NCBI GenBank assembly: GCA_031180725.1
Contig: JAPSLO010000001.1
Coordinates: forward strand, 248,001-312,000
Source of the DNA: Roseomonas sp.
GTDB taxonomy: Bacteria > Pseudomonadota > Alphaproteobacteria > Acetobacterales > Acetobacteraceae
DNA length: 64,000 bases
Reading direction: 5' to 3'
This document shows, in pieces, positions 1 to 9,331 of this stretch (the stretch's first letter is position 1; each line of letters starts with the position of its first letter). A program made the translations under genes and the position numbers. Below the pieces are notes generated by a model. It was not told the origin of the DNA. It was given only the letters and a program-made list of their open reading frames with translations, and did not search any database.

Positions 1-149
1 GGCGATAGCTGCTCTCGGCGAACCAAGCCCGATAGCGGCGCATCTGAGCTCCCACGGCTCTGATGAGCATTCTGATCATGGTTGAAGTCGTGCCGCGCAT
101 GGCTAGACATCCTCCACGTCAAAGGCTGACTGACCCCGAGCAAGCTACT

Positions 150-545
150 CGCGCAGCGTTTCGTTGTTATGTCGCCGCCGGGCAAAGGCTGGTTTCTCGT
201 GTTTCGGCGCACCTTCGGCTGTCGGTAGCGACGGCCTGCCCTCACCGCGCTCTGCTACAGCGTCTCGAGACCTGGATGCCCGAGCAGCGCGCCCGCATGT
301 CCCGCCACGCCCGGCCGGGCCAGGCGATGAACGACATGCTGATCTGCTGGGGAGCGTTCGGCCGCTTCCTGACCAAGGGTCGGAACTGGCTGACGAACAA
401 TGCCGCGGAACGGGAGCTGCGCGGTGTGGCTTTTGGCACGAAGGCCTTGGATCTTCGCAGGCAGCAATCGGGGCGGCGGACACGCCGCGGCAACGTACTG
501 AGCTGCGGGCAGGACTACCCGCAAGCGTCGCTGACCCCAAGGCAC
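150..545 (+). pseudogene. IS66-family transposase C-terminal remnant
   Basis: The plus strand reads a typical IS66 C-terminal region: an LETW...EQRARMSR segment, then GRNWLTNNAAERELRGVAFG, the signature around the last catalytic Glu. The reading then jumps frame near 450 to FAGSNRGGGHAAATY followed by a stop, and jumps again to a PQASL-like tail. No N-terminal zinc-finger or DDE core precedes it and no companion IS66 orf is visible. It is therefore a decayed, non-functional remnant. The left boundary is uncertain because the window begins here. Confidence 0.75.
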
Positions 546-551
546 AGGGAC

Positions 552-1574
552 TCAGCGCCAGCCCAGGGCCGGCGCGACGTGCTTCAGGACGCCTTCGATG
601 ACGTGCGCGCAGTAGTCGACACCGAGTTGGTTCGGAATGGTCAGGAGGAGAGTGTCTGCCTCGGCGATCGCCTCGTCGGCGCGGAGCTGCTCGGCCAGGA
701 GGTCGGGCTCGGCAGCATAGCCGCGGCCGAAAATGGCGCGGGTCTTCTCGTCGAGGAAGCCGACCTGGTCCTGCTCCTGGCCGCCACGGCCGAAATAGGC
801 GCGGTCGCGGTCATCGAGCAGAGGGAAGATGCTGCGGCTGACCGAGACGCGGGGAGTGCGAGGGTGGCCGGCTTCCTTCCAGGCCGCGCGGTAGGCACGG
901 ATCTGCTTGGCCTGCTGGATGTGGAAGGGCTCGCCGGTCTCGTCGTCCTTGAGGGTGGAGCTCTGCAGGTTCATGCCCTGCTGCGCCCCCCACACCGCGG
1001 TGGCATTGGAGCCGGAACCCCACCAGATACGGTCGCGCAGGCCCTCCGAATGCGGCTCGAGGCGTAGCAGGCCCGGCGGGTTGGGGAACATCGGGCGCGG
1101 GTTCGGCTGGGCGAAGCCCTGGCCACGCAGTACCTCCAAAAAGACCTTTGCGTGGCGGCGGCCCATGTCCGCGTCAGTCTCGCCCTCGGCCGGAGCGTAG
1201 CCGAAGTAGCGCCAGCCATCGATCACCTGCTCAGGCGAACCGCGGCTGAGGCCGAGCTGGAGACGGCCGCCGCTGATGAGGTCGGCGGCGCCGGCATCCT
1301 CGGCCATGTAGAGCGGGTTCTCGTAGCGCATGTCGATGACGGCCGTGCCGAGCTCGATGCGGCTGGTCCTCGCGCCCATGGCGGCAAGGAGGGGGAAGGG
1401 GGAGGCGAGCTGGCGGGCGAAGTGGTGGACGCGGACATAGGCACCATCCGCGCCCAGCTCCTCAGCCGCGATGGCGAGGTCGATAGCTTGCCGCAGCGCG
1501 TCTGCGGCGGAGCGCGTGGCGGAAGTGGAGGAGGGCGTCCAATGGCCGAAGGAGAGAAAGCCGATCTTCTTCAT
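552..1574 (-). CDS. LLM-class flavin-dependent oxidoreductase
   Basis: A 340-aa protein of the bacterial luciferase-like monooxygenase superfamily. These are TIM-barrel enzymes that use reduced FMN (or F420 in some clades) to oxidise small organic substrates. It starts MKKIGFLSFGHW and carries family-typical segments: AAEELGADGAYVRVHHF, the ELGTAVIDMRYENPLYMAEDA strand-helix unit, and GGRLQLGLSRGSPEQ. Length is normal for a single-domain member. It lies alone, with over 400 bases to the next minus-strand gene, so no partner flavin reductase is evident and the substrate cannot be inferred. Confidence 0.88.
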   Translation of the reverse strand: MKKIGFLSFGHWTPSSTSATRSAADALRQAIDLAIAAEELGADGAYVRVHHFARQLASPFPLLAAMGARTSRIELGTAVIDMRYENPLYMAEDAGAADLISGGRLQLGLSRGSPEQVIDGWRYFGYAPAEGETDADMGRRHAKVFLEVLRGQGFAQPNPRPMFPNPPGLLRLEPHSEGLRDRIWWGSGSNATAVWGAQQGMNLQSSTLKDDETGEPFHIQQAKQIRAYRAAWKEAGHPRTPRVSVSRSIFPLLDDRDRAYFGRGGQEQDQVGFLDEKTRAIFGRGYAAEPDLLAEQLRADEAIAEADTLLLTIPNQLGVDYCAHVIEGVLKHVAPALGWR

Positions 1575-2006
1575 AGTGGTGTGGTCCTGAGTGGCGGGAT
1601 GCGACCCGCTGGGAACAGCGGGGCGCGCCCGGGGGTGATTGATGGTGCTTTCGCTTCACGAGAATATGGAGGTGCGTTGCATCTGCCTCCATCACCGGGG
1701 TCAATGAAGGTCATCTCCGGGACACCATGCGAGGGCGCGGCGCTTGGCATCGGGCGGCTAACCGGGGCGGGGGTAAGACCAGCGGCGGACGGCGCGATGT
1801 CCGCTTTCCACGAGCGAGTCAGGCCATCGTCCGCCCGAGGGGCGCAGCGCGGACGGCCCCCGACAACGTCCGCTACTTCCGCTGCCTATGCCCATCAACG
1901 GCTTTCAGTCCCAAGTGCGGCCGAGCCTGCAGACGCAGCGCGATCCCCCGCTTCGTTGACAATCAGCTCACCTGGCGGCCTACAGCAGGAATGCCTGAGC
2001 CGTGTG
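1575..2006. other. Intergenic stretch, nothing recognised
   Basis: 432 bases between two minus-strand genes. Reading frames here are short and rich in Arg/Pro/Ala, as expected of antisense or non-coding GC-rich DNA. No transposase remnant, tRNA or strong hairpin was seen. The part next to 1574 presumably holds the promoter of the flavin monooxygenase. Confidence 0.4.
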
Positions 2007-3617
2007 TCAGCGGTTCCGCCGCGCAAGTTCCAACCCCGCGACGTAGCCCCATGTCATGTAGGGCCCAATCGTTGTGCCCGTACCGACGCCACGGGTGCCA
2101 ATCGGGTTAGCGCTCGAGGCACCGGCGGCGAAGAGGCCGGGAATGACGCTCCCGTCGGGGCGCAGCACCTCAGCACGATTGTTGGTGCGCGGCCCGCCCT
2201 TGGTGCCGAGGATGGATCTGTTGAAGGGCATTGCCAGGAAGGGCGGTGCCTCGATCGCCTGCAGGCCGCCGCGGCGGCGCCGGTCGCCCGAAGCAGCGGC
2301 ATCCGCTGCCGATGGACGCCCGAACTCCGTGTCTCGGCCCGCGGCACAGGCTGCGTTGTAGCGCGCAACTGTCGCCTCGAGCGTCGCAGGCTCAAGGCCA
2401 ATCAGCCTGGCGAGCTCCGCGATGTGGTCGGCGCGCTTCAGCCAGTTCCGGTCGGCGCGTGCCGCCCAGCGCGCCGGCGGCAGGCGCCCGAGCAGCCGGG
2501 AGTCGCTGATCACCCAGCAGGGCTGGTGCAGCGGCATGCCTGCCGCGTCGCGTGCGTCCACGGCTTCTCCGATGTTGAAGCTGAGCTCGTTCACGAAGCG
2601 GGTGCCGTGCCGGTTCACGAGGATGGCGTTCGGTTCGGTATGGAAGGGCACGGGGCGCGCCATTAGCCGCCCCTCGTGCCAAGTGGGGACGGAGGGTGTC
2701 AGCGTAGCCTGGTCCATGCGATCGAGGGCAGCGCCGATTGCCTCCGCCATCCGGTGACCGTCGCCGGTGTTCGAGGGTGGGCTGCCGAGGTAATCCACTG
2801 GACCGGGGAAATGTCGCGCAAGCCTCTCCCCATCCCATTCAAAGCCACCCGTGGCGATCACCACACCGCGCCGCACGGTTATACGGTGGCGCGCATTTCG
2901 GTGCTCCACGACAGCCCCGATCACCGCACCTGCATGGTCCTGCAGGAGCTCCAGTGCGCTCGCCCGCGTCTCGATCCGTACCCCCGCATTCAGGCAGCCG
3001 CGCAGGAGACCGGTGACCAGCGCAGTGCCCTTGCCCCGCGTGTTCGTCAGTACCCGCCAGGCAAGGCGCGGCCAGAGCTGCCAGGCCGTGCGGAAGGGAT
3101 GATGATAGAGATCCGTCTCCACCGCCTCATGGTAGGTGAAGAGCTCGGGTATCGTAGATTTGCGGATGCTGCGTGCGAAGCGCCCGGCGCGCCACCGGCT
3201 GAGCGGGAGCGGCGAGAGCATGCGCCCGCGGGCCTTGGCCCCGGGCAGGTCCCGCAGCGGATCACCTTCCGGCGTCAGGGCAAAGCGGAGCGGCGAGTGC
3301 GCCTCGACGAAGCGTAGCATCGCGGGCGCTGCCTCCACCAGGCGCTGCCACAGCGGGTCCTCCGTTGCCGCCCAGCCTTCCGGCGCGGCGGCGTGGATAT
3401 AGGCCAGCGCCTCCTCCGCGCTGTCCTCGATGCCGGCCGCGGCGGCGTGGTGGTTCGCGGGAATCCAGGTGCCCGCGCCGGACATGGCGCTCGTCCCGCC
3501 GAGGCGGTCCGACTTCTCCAGCACCGTTACGCGCAGCCCTGCCACGGCGGCCGTCAGCGCAGCGGTCAAACCCGCTGCGCCGGAGCCCAGGACCAGCGCA
3601 TCCGTCTCGTGTTCCAC
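2007..3617 (-). CDS. FAD-dependent oxidoreductase (fumarate reductase/ketosteroid dehydrogenase-like)
   Basis: A 536-aa flavoprotein of the FAD_binding_2 family, which includes fumarate reductases and 3-ketosteroid delta-1-dehydrogenases. The N-terminal Rossmann motif is GSGAAGL (residues 11-17), followed by the ribose-binding acidic residue in VLEKS and the GGTSAMSGAG segment. The C-terminal FAD-contact region NPIGTRGVGTGTT is present. The start is a GTG at 3617, chosen because a strong purine-rich ribosome site (ggggaggtggaaggg) lies just upstream and the Rossmann strand begins immediately after. No signal peptide is visible, so it is likely cytoplasmic. The exact substrate is unknown. Confidence 0.87.
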   Translation of the reverse strand: MEHETDALVLGSGAAGLTAALTAAVAGLRVTVLEKSDRLGGTSAMSGAGTWIPANHHAAAAGIEDSAEEALAYIHAAAPEGWAATEDPLWQRLVEAAPAMLRFVEAHSPLRFALTPEGDPLRDLPGAKARGRMLSPLPLSRWRAGRFARSIRKSTIPELFTYHEAVETDLYHHPFRTAWQLWPRLAWRVLTNTRGKGTALVTGLLRGCLNAGVRIETRASALELLQDHAGAVIGAVVEHRNARHRITVRRGVVIATGGFEWDGERLARHFPGPVDYLGSPPSNTGDGHRMAEAIGAALDRMDQATLTPSVPTWHEGRLMARPVPFHTEPNAILVNRHGTRFVNELSFNIGEAVDARDAAGMPLHQPCWVISDSRLLGRLPPARWAARADRNWLKRADHIAELARLIGLEPATLEATVARYNAACAAGRDTEFGRPSAADAAASGDRRRRGGLQAIEAPPFLAMPFNRSILGTKGGPRTNNRAEVLRPDGSVIPGLFAAGASSANPIGTRGVGTGTTIGPYMTWGYVAGLELARRNR

Positions 3618-3693
3618 GCCCTTCCACCTCCCCGGCGATGTCGCTGCCCGAGGTTTTCACCGCAACGTCCGAGCTTTCGCCAGTCATGTGGAA

Positions 3694-5040
3694 CTACCGC
3701 AACGGCGGATCCCGGACGAGCCGCACGAAGGCGCCGAGGAGCCCAAGCATGTCCTCGGCCGGTACGGGCAGCCGGTCGGGGGGCAGGGTGAGGGCGTCGA
3801 GGAAACGTCCCTCGATGGTGTAGAGTGTCAGCTCCAGGGCTCCCCCGACGATCTCCGGGCGGCACAGCACCTCCGAGCCGCCCGCCTCGCGCCGTCCGAC
3901 CTCGATGAACTCCCGGATCTCGTCTAAGCCCTCGACCTGCGCGCCCGCCTCGTCCAGGAACTCGGCGATGGCGGCCCCGGCATCGGACAGCGGCACGACG
4001 TCCAGCGGCACGCAGCCTCCGTGTTCCCGGGCGACCTGGTTCCGCCAGAGGTCCAGAGCCCTGGCCCGGGTGCGCTCCTCGGGCGTGTCCTCCTCCGGGG
4101 ATTCCTCGGGTAGGCCGCCCTCCGCCTCGATCACGTCCCAGATCGGGATGCCCCAGTCCAGGCGAACGCCAACCAGCACCCCGAACCCACGGCGGGCAAG
4201 CTCGTCAGTGTCGCCCGGTGGAAGGTCCTGCGGCTCACGGTCGGCCACGAGGTCGAGCAGGACACGGCGCGTGGCAGGGGCTGACAGCTCCGCGATCGTG
4301 TCGGGCGACCTCCAGCCCGGCAGGACGCGCAGCTCCTGCTCCGGCGCGATCCCGCCGGACGCGATAAGCCCGTCCGCCAGCGCCACCGCATCCGGCACGG
4401 CGCCGGGCGCGAGGGCGACGGGGAGCGCGATCAACTCGGCCCAGCCAGATGGGCCAACGGCTGCCCGGCCAGCGACCGCAAGCAGCTCGGCCCACAGCTC
4501 GGCCGCGTTCTCGTCGCTCTGGCGCGCGCGGACCTTCCGAACCGCGAGATCGAGCACATCATCCCGTCCGGCCTCGATCAGCGCGCCAGCAAGGGAGTCA
4601 AACTCGACGCTTTCCCGGTCCTCGTAAGCGGCGAGGAGCCGGTCCGCCGTGGGGCCCGGGGCAGGTGGGAAGCGCGGCGGAGGCTCCGGCGGTGGTGTCC
4701 CGAGGCCGAGGGCTCGGAATGCATCTTTCCCCCGAAGCAGGCGGCCGCGGTCTACCCAGCGCCGACGGACATCGGGCCTGTCCTCCCGCCCGGCGAGCCA
4801 ACGGCGGAAGGCGCCGCGGTCGGCGCGCTGGACGAATACCTCCACGCCCTCTTCGGCCAACTGGCTGGCGACGGCCCGGGTGACGGCGTTCGCCATCTCA
4901 ACGTCGGTGTCGCCGGGGCGGATCGTGTCCAGCGTCTCGGCATCGGGGTAGATAGTGACGAGGATGGCATCAAGGTCGGGCGCGACCTCGCGGGCAAGCT
5001 CCAAGGCGGCCTCGATTGGGTCATCCGCTTCGTCATGCAT
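3694..5040 (-). CDS. Hypothetical protein, 448 aa
   Basis: A long, GC3-rich open frame with balanced composition and no recognised domain. It is acidic, has no signal peptide or membrane segment, and contains a proline-rich hinge (PPPEPPPRFPPAPGP) around residue 115-130 separating a roughly 110-residue N-terminal part from a larger helical C-terminal part rich in Leu/Ala/Glu. The N-terminal part contains an acidic/aliphatic alternation (LDAILVTIYPDAETLD) suggestive of an alpha/beta fold. It ends 76 bases before the start of the upstream-lying FAD gene, so it may be transcribed with it, but no functional link is evident. Confidence 0.7.
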   Translation of the reverse strand: MHDEADDPIEAALELAREVAPDLDAILVTIYPDAETLDTIRPGDTDVEMANAVTRAVASQLAEEGVEVFVQRADRGAFRRWLAGREDRPDVRRRWVDRGRLLRGKDAFRALGLGTPPPEPPPRFPPAPGPTADRLLAAYEDRESVEFDSLAGALIEAGRDDVLDLAVRKVRARQSDENAAELWAELLAVAGRAAVGPSGWAELIALPVALAPGAVPDAVALADGLIASGGIAPEQELRVLPGWRSPDTIAELSAPATRRVLLDLVADREPQDLPPGDTDELARRGFGVLVGVRLDWGIPIWDVIEAEGGLPEESPEEDTPEERTRARALDLWRNQVAREHGGCVPLDVVPLSDAGAAIAEFLDEAGAQVEGLDEIREFIEVGRREAGGSEVLCRPEIVGGALELTLYTIEGRFLDALTLPPDRLPVPAEDMLGLLGAFVRLVRDPPLR

Positions 5041-5563
5041 GCGCCTGCATCCGCGTCTCGCTCAGAGCCCGGTTTATGCGCCCGGGGTGCCGGGCTCTCA
5101 ATGCGGCTGTCGCGTGGCATCAGGCCATCAGGAAGTGTCGAGCGAGGCGCCGGTTGCCGAGGACAGCGTCCGCGAGCGGCGTCAGGCGGTAGGACCCGCG
5201 CGCGACGCGCCCGGTCAAGCGCTTCCCGCCCGTGCTGCCGGCGTCCTGGCAGCCAGCAGGCAGTCGCAAAGTTCGCGCCAGGGGAGACTGGACAACGGCC
5301 AGCAGGCGCAAGCCGAAGCGCGACGACGCCGCGTAAGGACCTGTCGAAACTATCGAAGTGGCGGCTGGAGCACGGCAGCTTCGAGGGGCCGGTCCGCGCC
5401 ACAGACCCTGAGAGCGGCAGCCTGTGCGAACACCGCCGCGCGGTGGACACGCCTGGGCTGATGCTCGCCCATAGCAGCCCCCTCACGGCCGCTGCGCCTC
5501 CCGGCGGCAACTTGCTCCGTTCTGGCGCCTTCCTGACCGCAAGAGGATTGCCGCCTTCATGTC
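5041..5563. other. Intergenic stretch, no supported gene
   Basis: 523 bases between the minus-strand 448-aa gene and the plus-strand receiver-domain remnant. A 63-codon minus-strand frame (5120-5311) ending RLTPLADAVLGNRRLARHFLMA is open but has no recognised homologue type. The stretch should contain divergent promoters, but no clear -35/-10 pair was found. Confidence 0.35.
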
Positions 5564-5937
5564 ATGTTGATCGAGGAGATGCGCTCGTGCGGGAGATGGT
5601 CCTCGAAGGTCTTTCCGACAACGGTGCCAAGATCGAGGGCATTGCCGTGGCGGCGGATGCACGGTTGCTGCTCCGCGCCGATCAGGTGCCCGGCGTGATC
5701 GTCGCGGACGTGAATAGCGGCCGGGGCCTCAATAGGGGTGACTTGGCCGCCATCGCGCGGGAGTGCCATTCGGAGGTGGCACTGGTGCTCATCAGCGGCG
5801 GCGCCCCGGCCGCGGGAGCCGGCGGCGCTTCGGCACGCAGGAGCCAGCACGCCCTCGGCAAGCACTTCAGCCGCGAGGCTCAAAGCAGGACGATCCGGGC
5901 CGCCGCTGCGGATGCCGCCGCGGCCGCGATCCGATAG
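5564..5937 (+). pseudogene. Single-domain response regulator (REC), frameshifted
   Basis: Read in two frames this gives a CheY-like receiver: MLIE(E) from ATG 5564, then after about 5575 the other frame DALVREMVLEGLSDNG, the phosphoacceptor-type strand VIVADVNSG and the LVLISGG strand. Together they make beta1 with acidic residues, alpha1, beta3 with Asp, and beta4. One base is missing in the gaggagatg run relative to an intact IEDDALVRE reading. Either the gene is broken, a shorter product starts at the GTG near 5588 without the acidic pocket, or this is an assembly error. It ends 23 bases before the next gene, on the same strand. Confidence 0.6.
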
Positions 5938-5960
5938 TGTCCCATCCGCGTGCCGCGCGC

Positions 5961-6974
5961 ATGCTGCGGCTCGGCCCGGGCATTGCATTGTGCGCAGGCA
6001 TCGCAGCCCTCGCCCGGCTCGCCCAAGAGGCCGAAGAGGCGCTGCTCGGGCAGCCCTATGTGGAGGTGCTGGTCCTGGCGATTCTGCTCGGGGCGGCCCT
6101 CCGGAGCGGTTGGGAGCCCGAGGAGATCTGGCGGCCCGGAATCCGCCTCGCTGCCGGCCCCATGCTGGAGGTGGCCGTTGCGCTGCTCGGCGCCTCCCTC
6201 GACCTGCGCGCCGTCGCGGCTTCCGGTCCATGGCTCCCGCTCGGCATAGCGGGCGTCGTGGCGTCCGCCCTGCTGCTGGGCTACGGCCTTGGTCGCGCGC
6301 TGGGGCTCGGGCACCGGATGGCGGCCCTGGTCGCCTGCGGCAACGCGATCTGCGGCAATTCCGCCATCGCCGCGGTGGCGCCGGTGCTGGGCGCTGCTCC
6401 CCGGGAGGTCGCCTCGGCCATCGCCTTCACCGCTGTTCTCGGCGTCGTGGTAGTGCTGGCACTGCCGGCACTGGTGCCGGCCTTCGGCCTCTCCCCAACG
6501 CAGTACGGCGCCTTAGCCGGGCTGACGGTCTATGCGGTTCCGCAGGTGCTCGCAGCAACCGCCCCCTTCGGCATCTCGAGCATGCAGGCCGGCATCCTGT
6601 TCAAGCTCGTGCGCGTGCTGATGCTCGGGCCGCTCGTCCTTACGCTTTCGGTCTGGCAGGGCCGGCGCCGCCGCGACGACCCAACTCAGGGGGGAAGAGG
6701 ATGGCGTCCCGCTCGCTACGTTCCGCTCTTCGTCGTCGCCTTCATGGCGCTGGCCCTGGCGCGCTCGCTCGGGCTGCTGCCGGAAGGGATGGTGGGCTTG
6801 CTGCGCTTCGTGGCGGGACTTCTGACCGCCACGGCCATGGCGGCCCTCGGCCTGGGTGTCGATTTCAGGGGACTGGCGCGCACCGGAAGGGCCGTGGCGC
6901 TGGCGGCTTCCGGATCGCTGGCCGTCCTTGCATCCCTGAGCCTCGGCCTGGTTGCGCTGCTCGGCTTGAGGTGA
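5961..6974 (+). CDS. YeiH/UPF0324 family putative sulfate-type exporter membrane protein
   Basis: A 337-aa polytopic inner-membrane protein of the Cons_hypoth698 (UPF0324/YeiH) family, with about ten hydrophobic segments. Family-typical motifs are the CGNAICGNSAIAAVAPVL stretch near residue 130 and FGISSMQAGILFKLVRVLML near residue 215. I chose ATG 5961 rather than the upstream ATG 5763 because the intervening 66 residues are Arg/Gly-rich, unlike any family N-terminus, and overlap the receiver-domain gene. Transport of small sulfur anions has been proposed for relatives, but the substrate here cannot be told from sequence. Confidence 0.85.
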   Translation: MLRLGPGIALCAGIAALARLAQEAEEALLGQPYVEVLVLAILLGAALRSGWEPEEIWRPGIRLAAGPMLEVAVALLGASLDLRAVAASGPWLPLGIAGVVASALLLGYGLGRALGLGHRMAALVACGNAICGNSAIAAVAPVLGAAPREVASAIAFTAVLGVVVVLALPALVPAFGLSPTQYGALAGLTVYAVPQVLAATAPFGISSMQAGILFKLVRVLMLGPLVLTLSVWQGRRRRDDPTQGGRGWRPARYVPLFVVAFMALALARSLGLLPEGMVGLLRFVAGLLTATAMAALGLGVDFRGLARTGRAVALAASGSLAVLASLSLGLVALLGLR

Positions 6975-7573
6975 CTAGGCCGCCGAACAGCGCCTGTCGC
7001 GATAACCGGATCGACCGCCGCCGATTTCAGACCAGCGGAGATCCACGTAGCCACTTGCTGGCCAGGAGTTGGTTGCGGGGCCCAGTCATCGCGGGCCCAG
7101 CTGGATCGGCCTCGGAGCAAAGATGGCGCGGACCCTCCCGCTACGAAAAGCGCCCAAAGAGGGAGGCTGGCGACGACATCCTGGCCGTCGCCCGTGACGG
7201 CTCAGACCGCCCCTACAGCGATGGCGGCGATGATCGGATCGGGCGAGGGGAAGAGCCCCTGCTTGCCCCCCGATGCAGAAGTCAAGGCGGAAGTGGCGGT
7301 CGCCCACGACGGTGCGGAACGCGTGCAGGTTGACTTGGCGGCCGGAGGGAAGGTCGCTTCCGCCGAGCGGCCGGACGCGGTCGCCCTGGACCTGAGGCAG
7401 CGGCGCCCTGAAGGGGGCGCCGCGAACAGTCAGGGCCTGACATTCATGCAGGGCAACGACTTCGGCCGATCTCCGTCTATATGCCTCCTTGCGGAGCCGG
7501 CGCCTACTCGTAGTGTCCGAGCGGAAACGCGCCGGTCAAGCTGGCCTTGGCCCGCCCAAGGTCAGTAAAGATC
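6975..7573. other. Gene-poor stretch with coding-like frames and a hairpin
   Basis: About 600 bases without a supported gene. Between about 7240 and 7520 both strands stay open with high third-position GC. The minus frame reads coding-like (for example LTVRGAPFRAPLPQVQGDRV) but has no start codon and breaks into an Arg-rich tail, so it may be a decayed gene. A 9-bp perfect hairpin lies at 7400-7423 (gcggcgccc, six-base loop, gggcgccgc). It is on the downstream side of the Bug receptor gene but has no U-tract. Confidence 0.35.
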
Positions 7574-8545
7574 TTAATCGGCCCGCATACCGGTGAGGCG
7601 CACCACTTCCGCCCAGCGCGCCGCCTCGACGCGGATGTAGCGGCCGAGCTCTTCCGGCGTGCCAGGCGCCGCCTCGGCACCTTCCAGGGAGAGGCGCGAC
7701 TGGACCTCCGGGTCGGACATGGCTCGGTGCACCTCAGCGTTCAGCCGGGCGATGATCGGCGCCGGCACGCCGGCGGTGGTCACCACGCAGTACCATTGCG
7801 TCGTCTCGAAGCTGGGCAGGCCCTGTTCGGCAATGGTCGGGATCTCAGGTGCCGCTTTCAGCCGCTGTGTGGAGGAGACGCCCAGCGCGCGCAGCCGGTT
7901 ATCGCGGATCAGCGGCATCACCACCGTGCCGCCGGTCATGGTGAAGTCGATCTGGCCCGCGAGCAGGTCATTGGTCATCGGGCCGCTGCCGCGATACGGC
8001 ACATGAGTCCACTCGACGCCCGCGGCATGGCCAAGCGCCGCGGCCGCGACATGCGCTGCGCTACCGTTGCCAGCCGAGCCGTAGGTGAGCTGACCGGGCC
8101 GTTGCTTCGCCAGCGCGATCAGCTCCTGCAGGCTGTTCGCCGGCACGCGCGGATGGACGGCCAGCACATTGGCCACCAGCGCCACCATGGAGACTGGCGC
8201 GACACCCTCGATCGGGTCGAAGCTGAGCCTCGGGTAGAGGCTGGGATTCACGCCCAGCGTGCCGATATGGCCCAGCATGATTGTGTAGCCGTCGGGCGGC
8301 GCGCGCACGACCATCTCGTGCCCCACCGTGCCGCCGGCCCCGGCGCGGTTCTCCACCACGACGGAAACGCCGAGCCCGGCGGTCATGCGCGGCGCCAGGA
8401 CGCGCGCCATAATGTCGGTGGTGCCACCGGGCGCGAAGGGCACGACAAAGCGGATTGGCTTATCCGGCCAGGCGGTCTGCGCGCGTGCTCTTGCGGGCAG
8501 CAGCGCGGGCGCCGCCAGGGCTATAAGAAGGCTGCGGCGTTGCAT
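7574..8545 (-). CDS. Bug-family tripartite tricarboxylate transporter substrate-binding protein
   Basis: A 323-aa periplasmic receptor of the Bug/TctC family. It begins with a signal peptide (MQRRSLLIALAAPALLPARARA, cleavage around residue 22) and the family opening WPDKPIRFVVPFAPGGTTDI. Other hallmarks are VVVENRAGAGG, PPDGYTIMLG and LAGQIDFTMTG. Such receptors bind small carboxylates for TctAB-type transporters or for sensing. No tctA/tctB is nearby, as is usual for orphan Bug proteins. It lies 30 bases downstream of the SDR gene on the same strand, so the two probably form an operon. Confidence 0.93.
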   Translation of the reverse strand: MQRRSLLIALAAPALLPARARAQTAWPDKPIRFVVPFAPGGTTDIMARVLAPRMTAGLGVSVVVENRAGAGGTVGHEMVVRAPPDGYTIMLGHIGTLGVNPSLYPRLSFDPIEGVAPVSMVALVANVLAVHPRVPANSLQELIALAKQRPGQLTYGSAGNGSAAHVAAAALGHAAGVEWTHVPYRGSGPMTNDLLAGQIDFTMTGGTVVMPLIRDNRLRALGVSSTQRLKAAPEIPTIAEQGLPSFETTQWYCVVTTAGVPAPIIARLNAEVHRAMSDPEVQSRLSLEGAEAAPGTPEELGRYIRVEAARWAEVVRLTGMRAD

Positions 8546-8575
8546 AATCGTTGGTTCCTCCCCCAGGCGTGTTGT

Positions 8576-9331
8576 TCAAAAGGCGAAGCGGCTCATGCCT
8601 CCATCCACCGGGATGACGGTGCCGGTGACATAGGCTGCACGCTTCGAGCAAAGGAATACCGCGAGATCTGCGATTTCTTCGGCCTCGCCGAAGCGGCGGG
8701 CGGGGATCTCGGCCTCGGCGAATTCCTGCTCGGCTTCCGGCGACGGATAGCGCTTGGCCATCTGCTCGCTGCGAATCCGGCCGGGCTGCAGGCAGTTAAT
8801 GGTGACGCCGTCCGCCGCGATCTCGCGCGACAGGCCCTTCGACCAGACATGCACTGCGGCTTTCGCCGCGAAGGCGGCGTTGATGATCTTCGGCTCCGAC
8901 GTGCCGGTGAAGTTGACGATGCGGCCCCAGCCTCGGCTTCGCATGCCCGGTACCAACGCGTGGGTCAGTTCGCGCAGGCGGTGGAAGTTCAGTTCGATGC
9001 CCTCGTCCCAGGCTTCGCGCGGCGCATCGAAGCTCAGCGGGCGGCTGCCGCCGGCGGCGTTCACCAGGATGTCGACGCCACCCAGCGCCGCCACGGCATC
9101 GGCCGCGATGCGATCGGGCGCGCCGGGCGCCATCAGGTCGGCCGCCAGCGGAATGATGCGTGCGCCACCCTCGGCAGCAACGCGCTCGGAAAGCGCCATG
9201 ACGTCGTCGATGCGCCGCGCTGCGCCCGCGACAAGCGCGCCTTCCAGCGCCAGCGCTCGCGCCACCGCGCGGCCGATTCCTTGGCTCGCACCTGTCACCA
9301 GTGCGCGCTTACCCGTCAATCCCAGATTCAT
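8576..9331 (-). CDS. SDR-family oxidoreductase with altered catalytic Tyr position
   Basis: A 251-aa classical short-chain dehydrogenase/reductase fold. The cofactor motif TGASQGIG is at residues 13-20, NAAGG at 91-95, and the C-terminal PVDGG near 243. The usual YxxxK active site is replaced: the segment is NAAFAAKAAV (151-160), so the Lys (K157) remains but the position four residues earlier is Ala153, with Phe154 next to it. Ser/Thr residues at 142-145 are present. It is first in a two-gene unit with the Bug receptor, suggesting metabolism of an imported carboxylate. Whether it is catalytically active is uncertain. Confidence 0.88.
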   Translation of the reverse strand: MNLGLTGKRALVTGASQGIGRAVARALALEGALVAGAARRIDDVMALSERVAAEGGARIIPLAADLMAPGAPDRIAADAVAALGGVDILVNAAGGSRPLSFDAPREAWDEGIELNFHRLRELTHALVPGMRSRGWGRIVNFTGTSEPKIINAAFAAKAAVHVWSKGLSREIAADGVTINCLQPGRIRSEQMAKRYPSPEAEQEFAEAEIPARRFGEAEEIADLAVFLCSKRAAYVTGTVIPVDGGMSRFAF

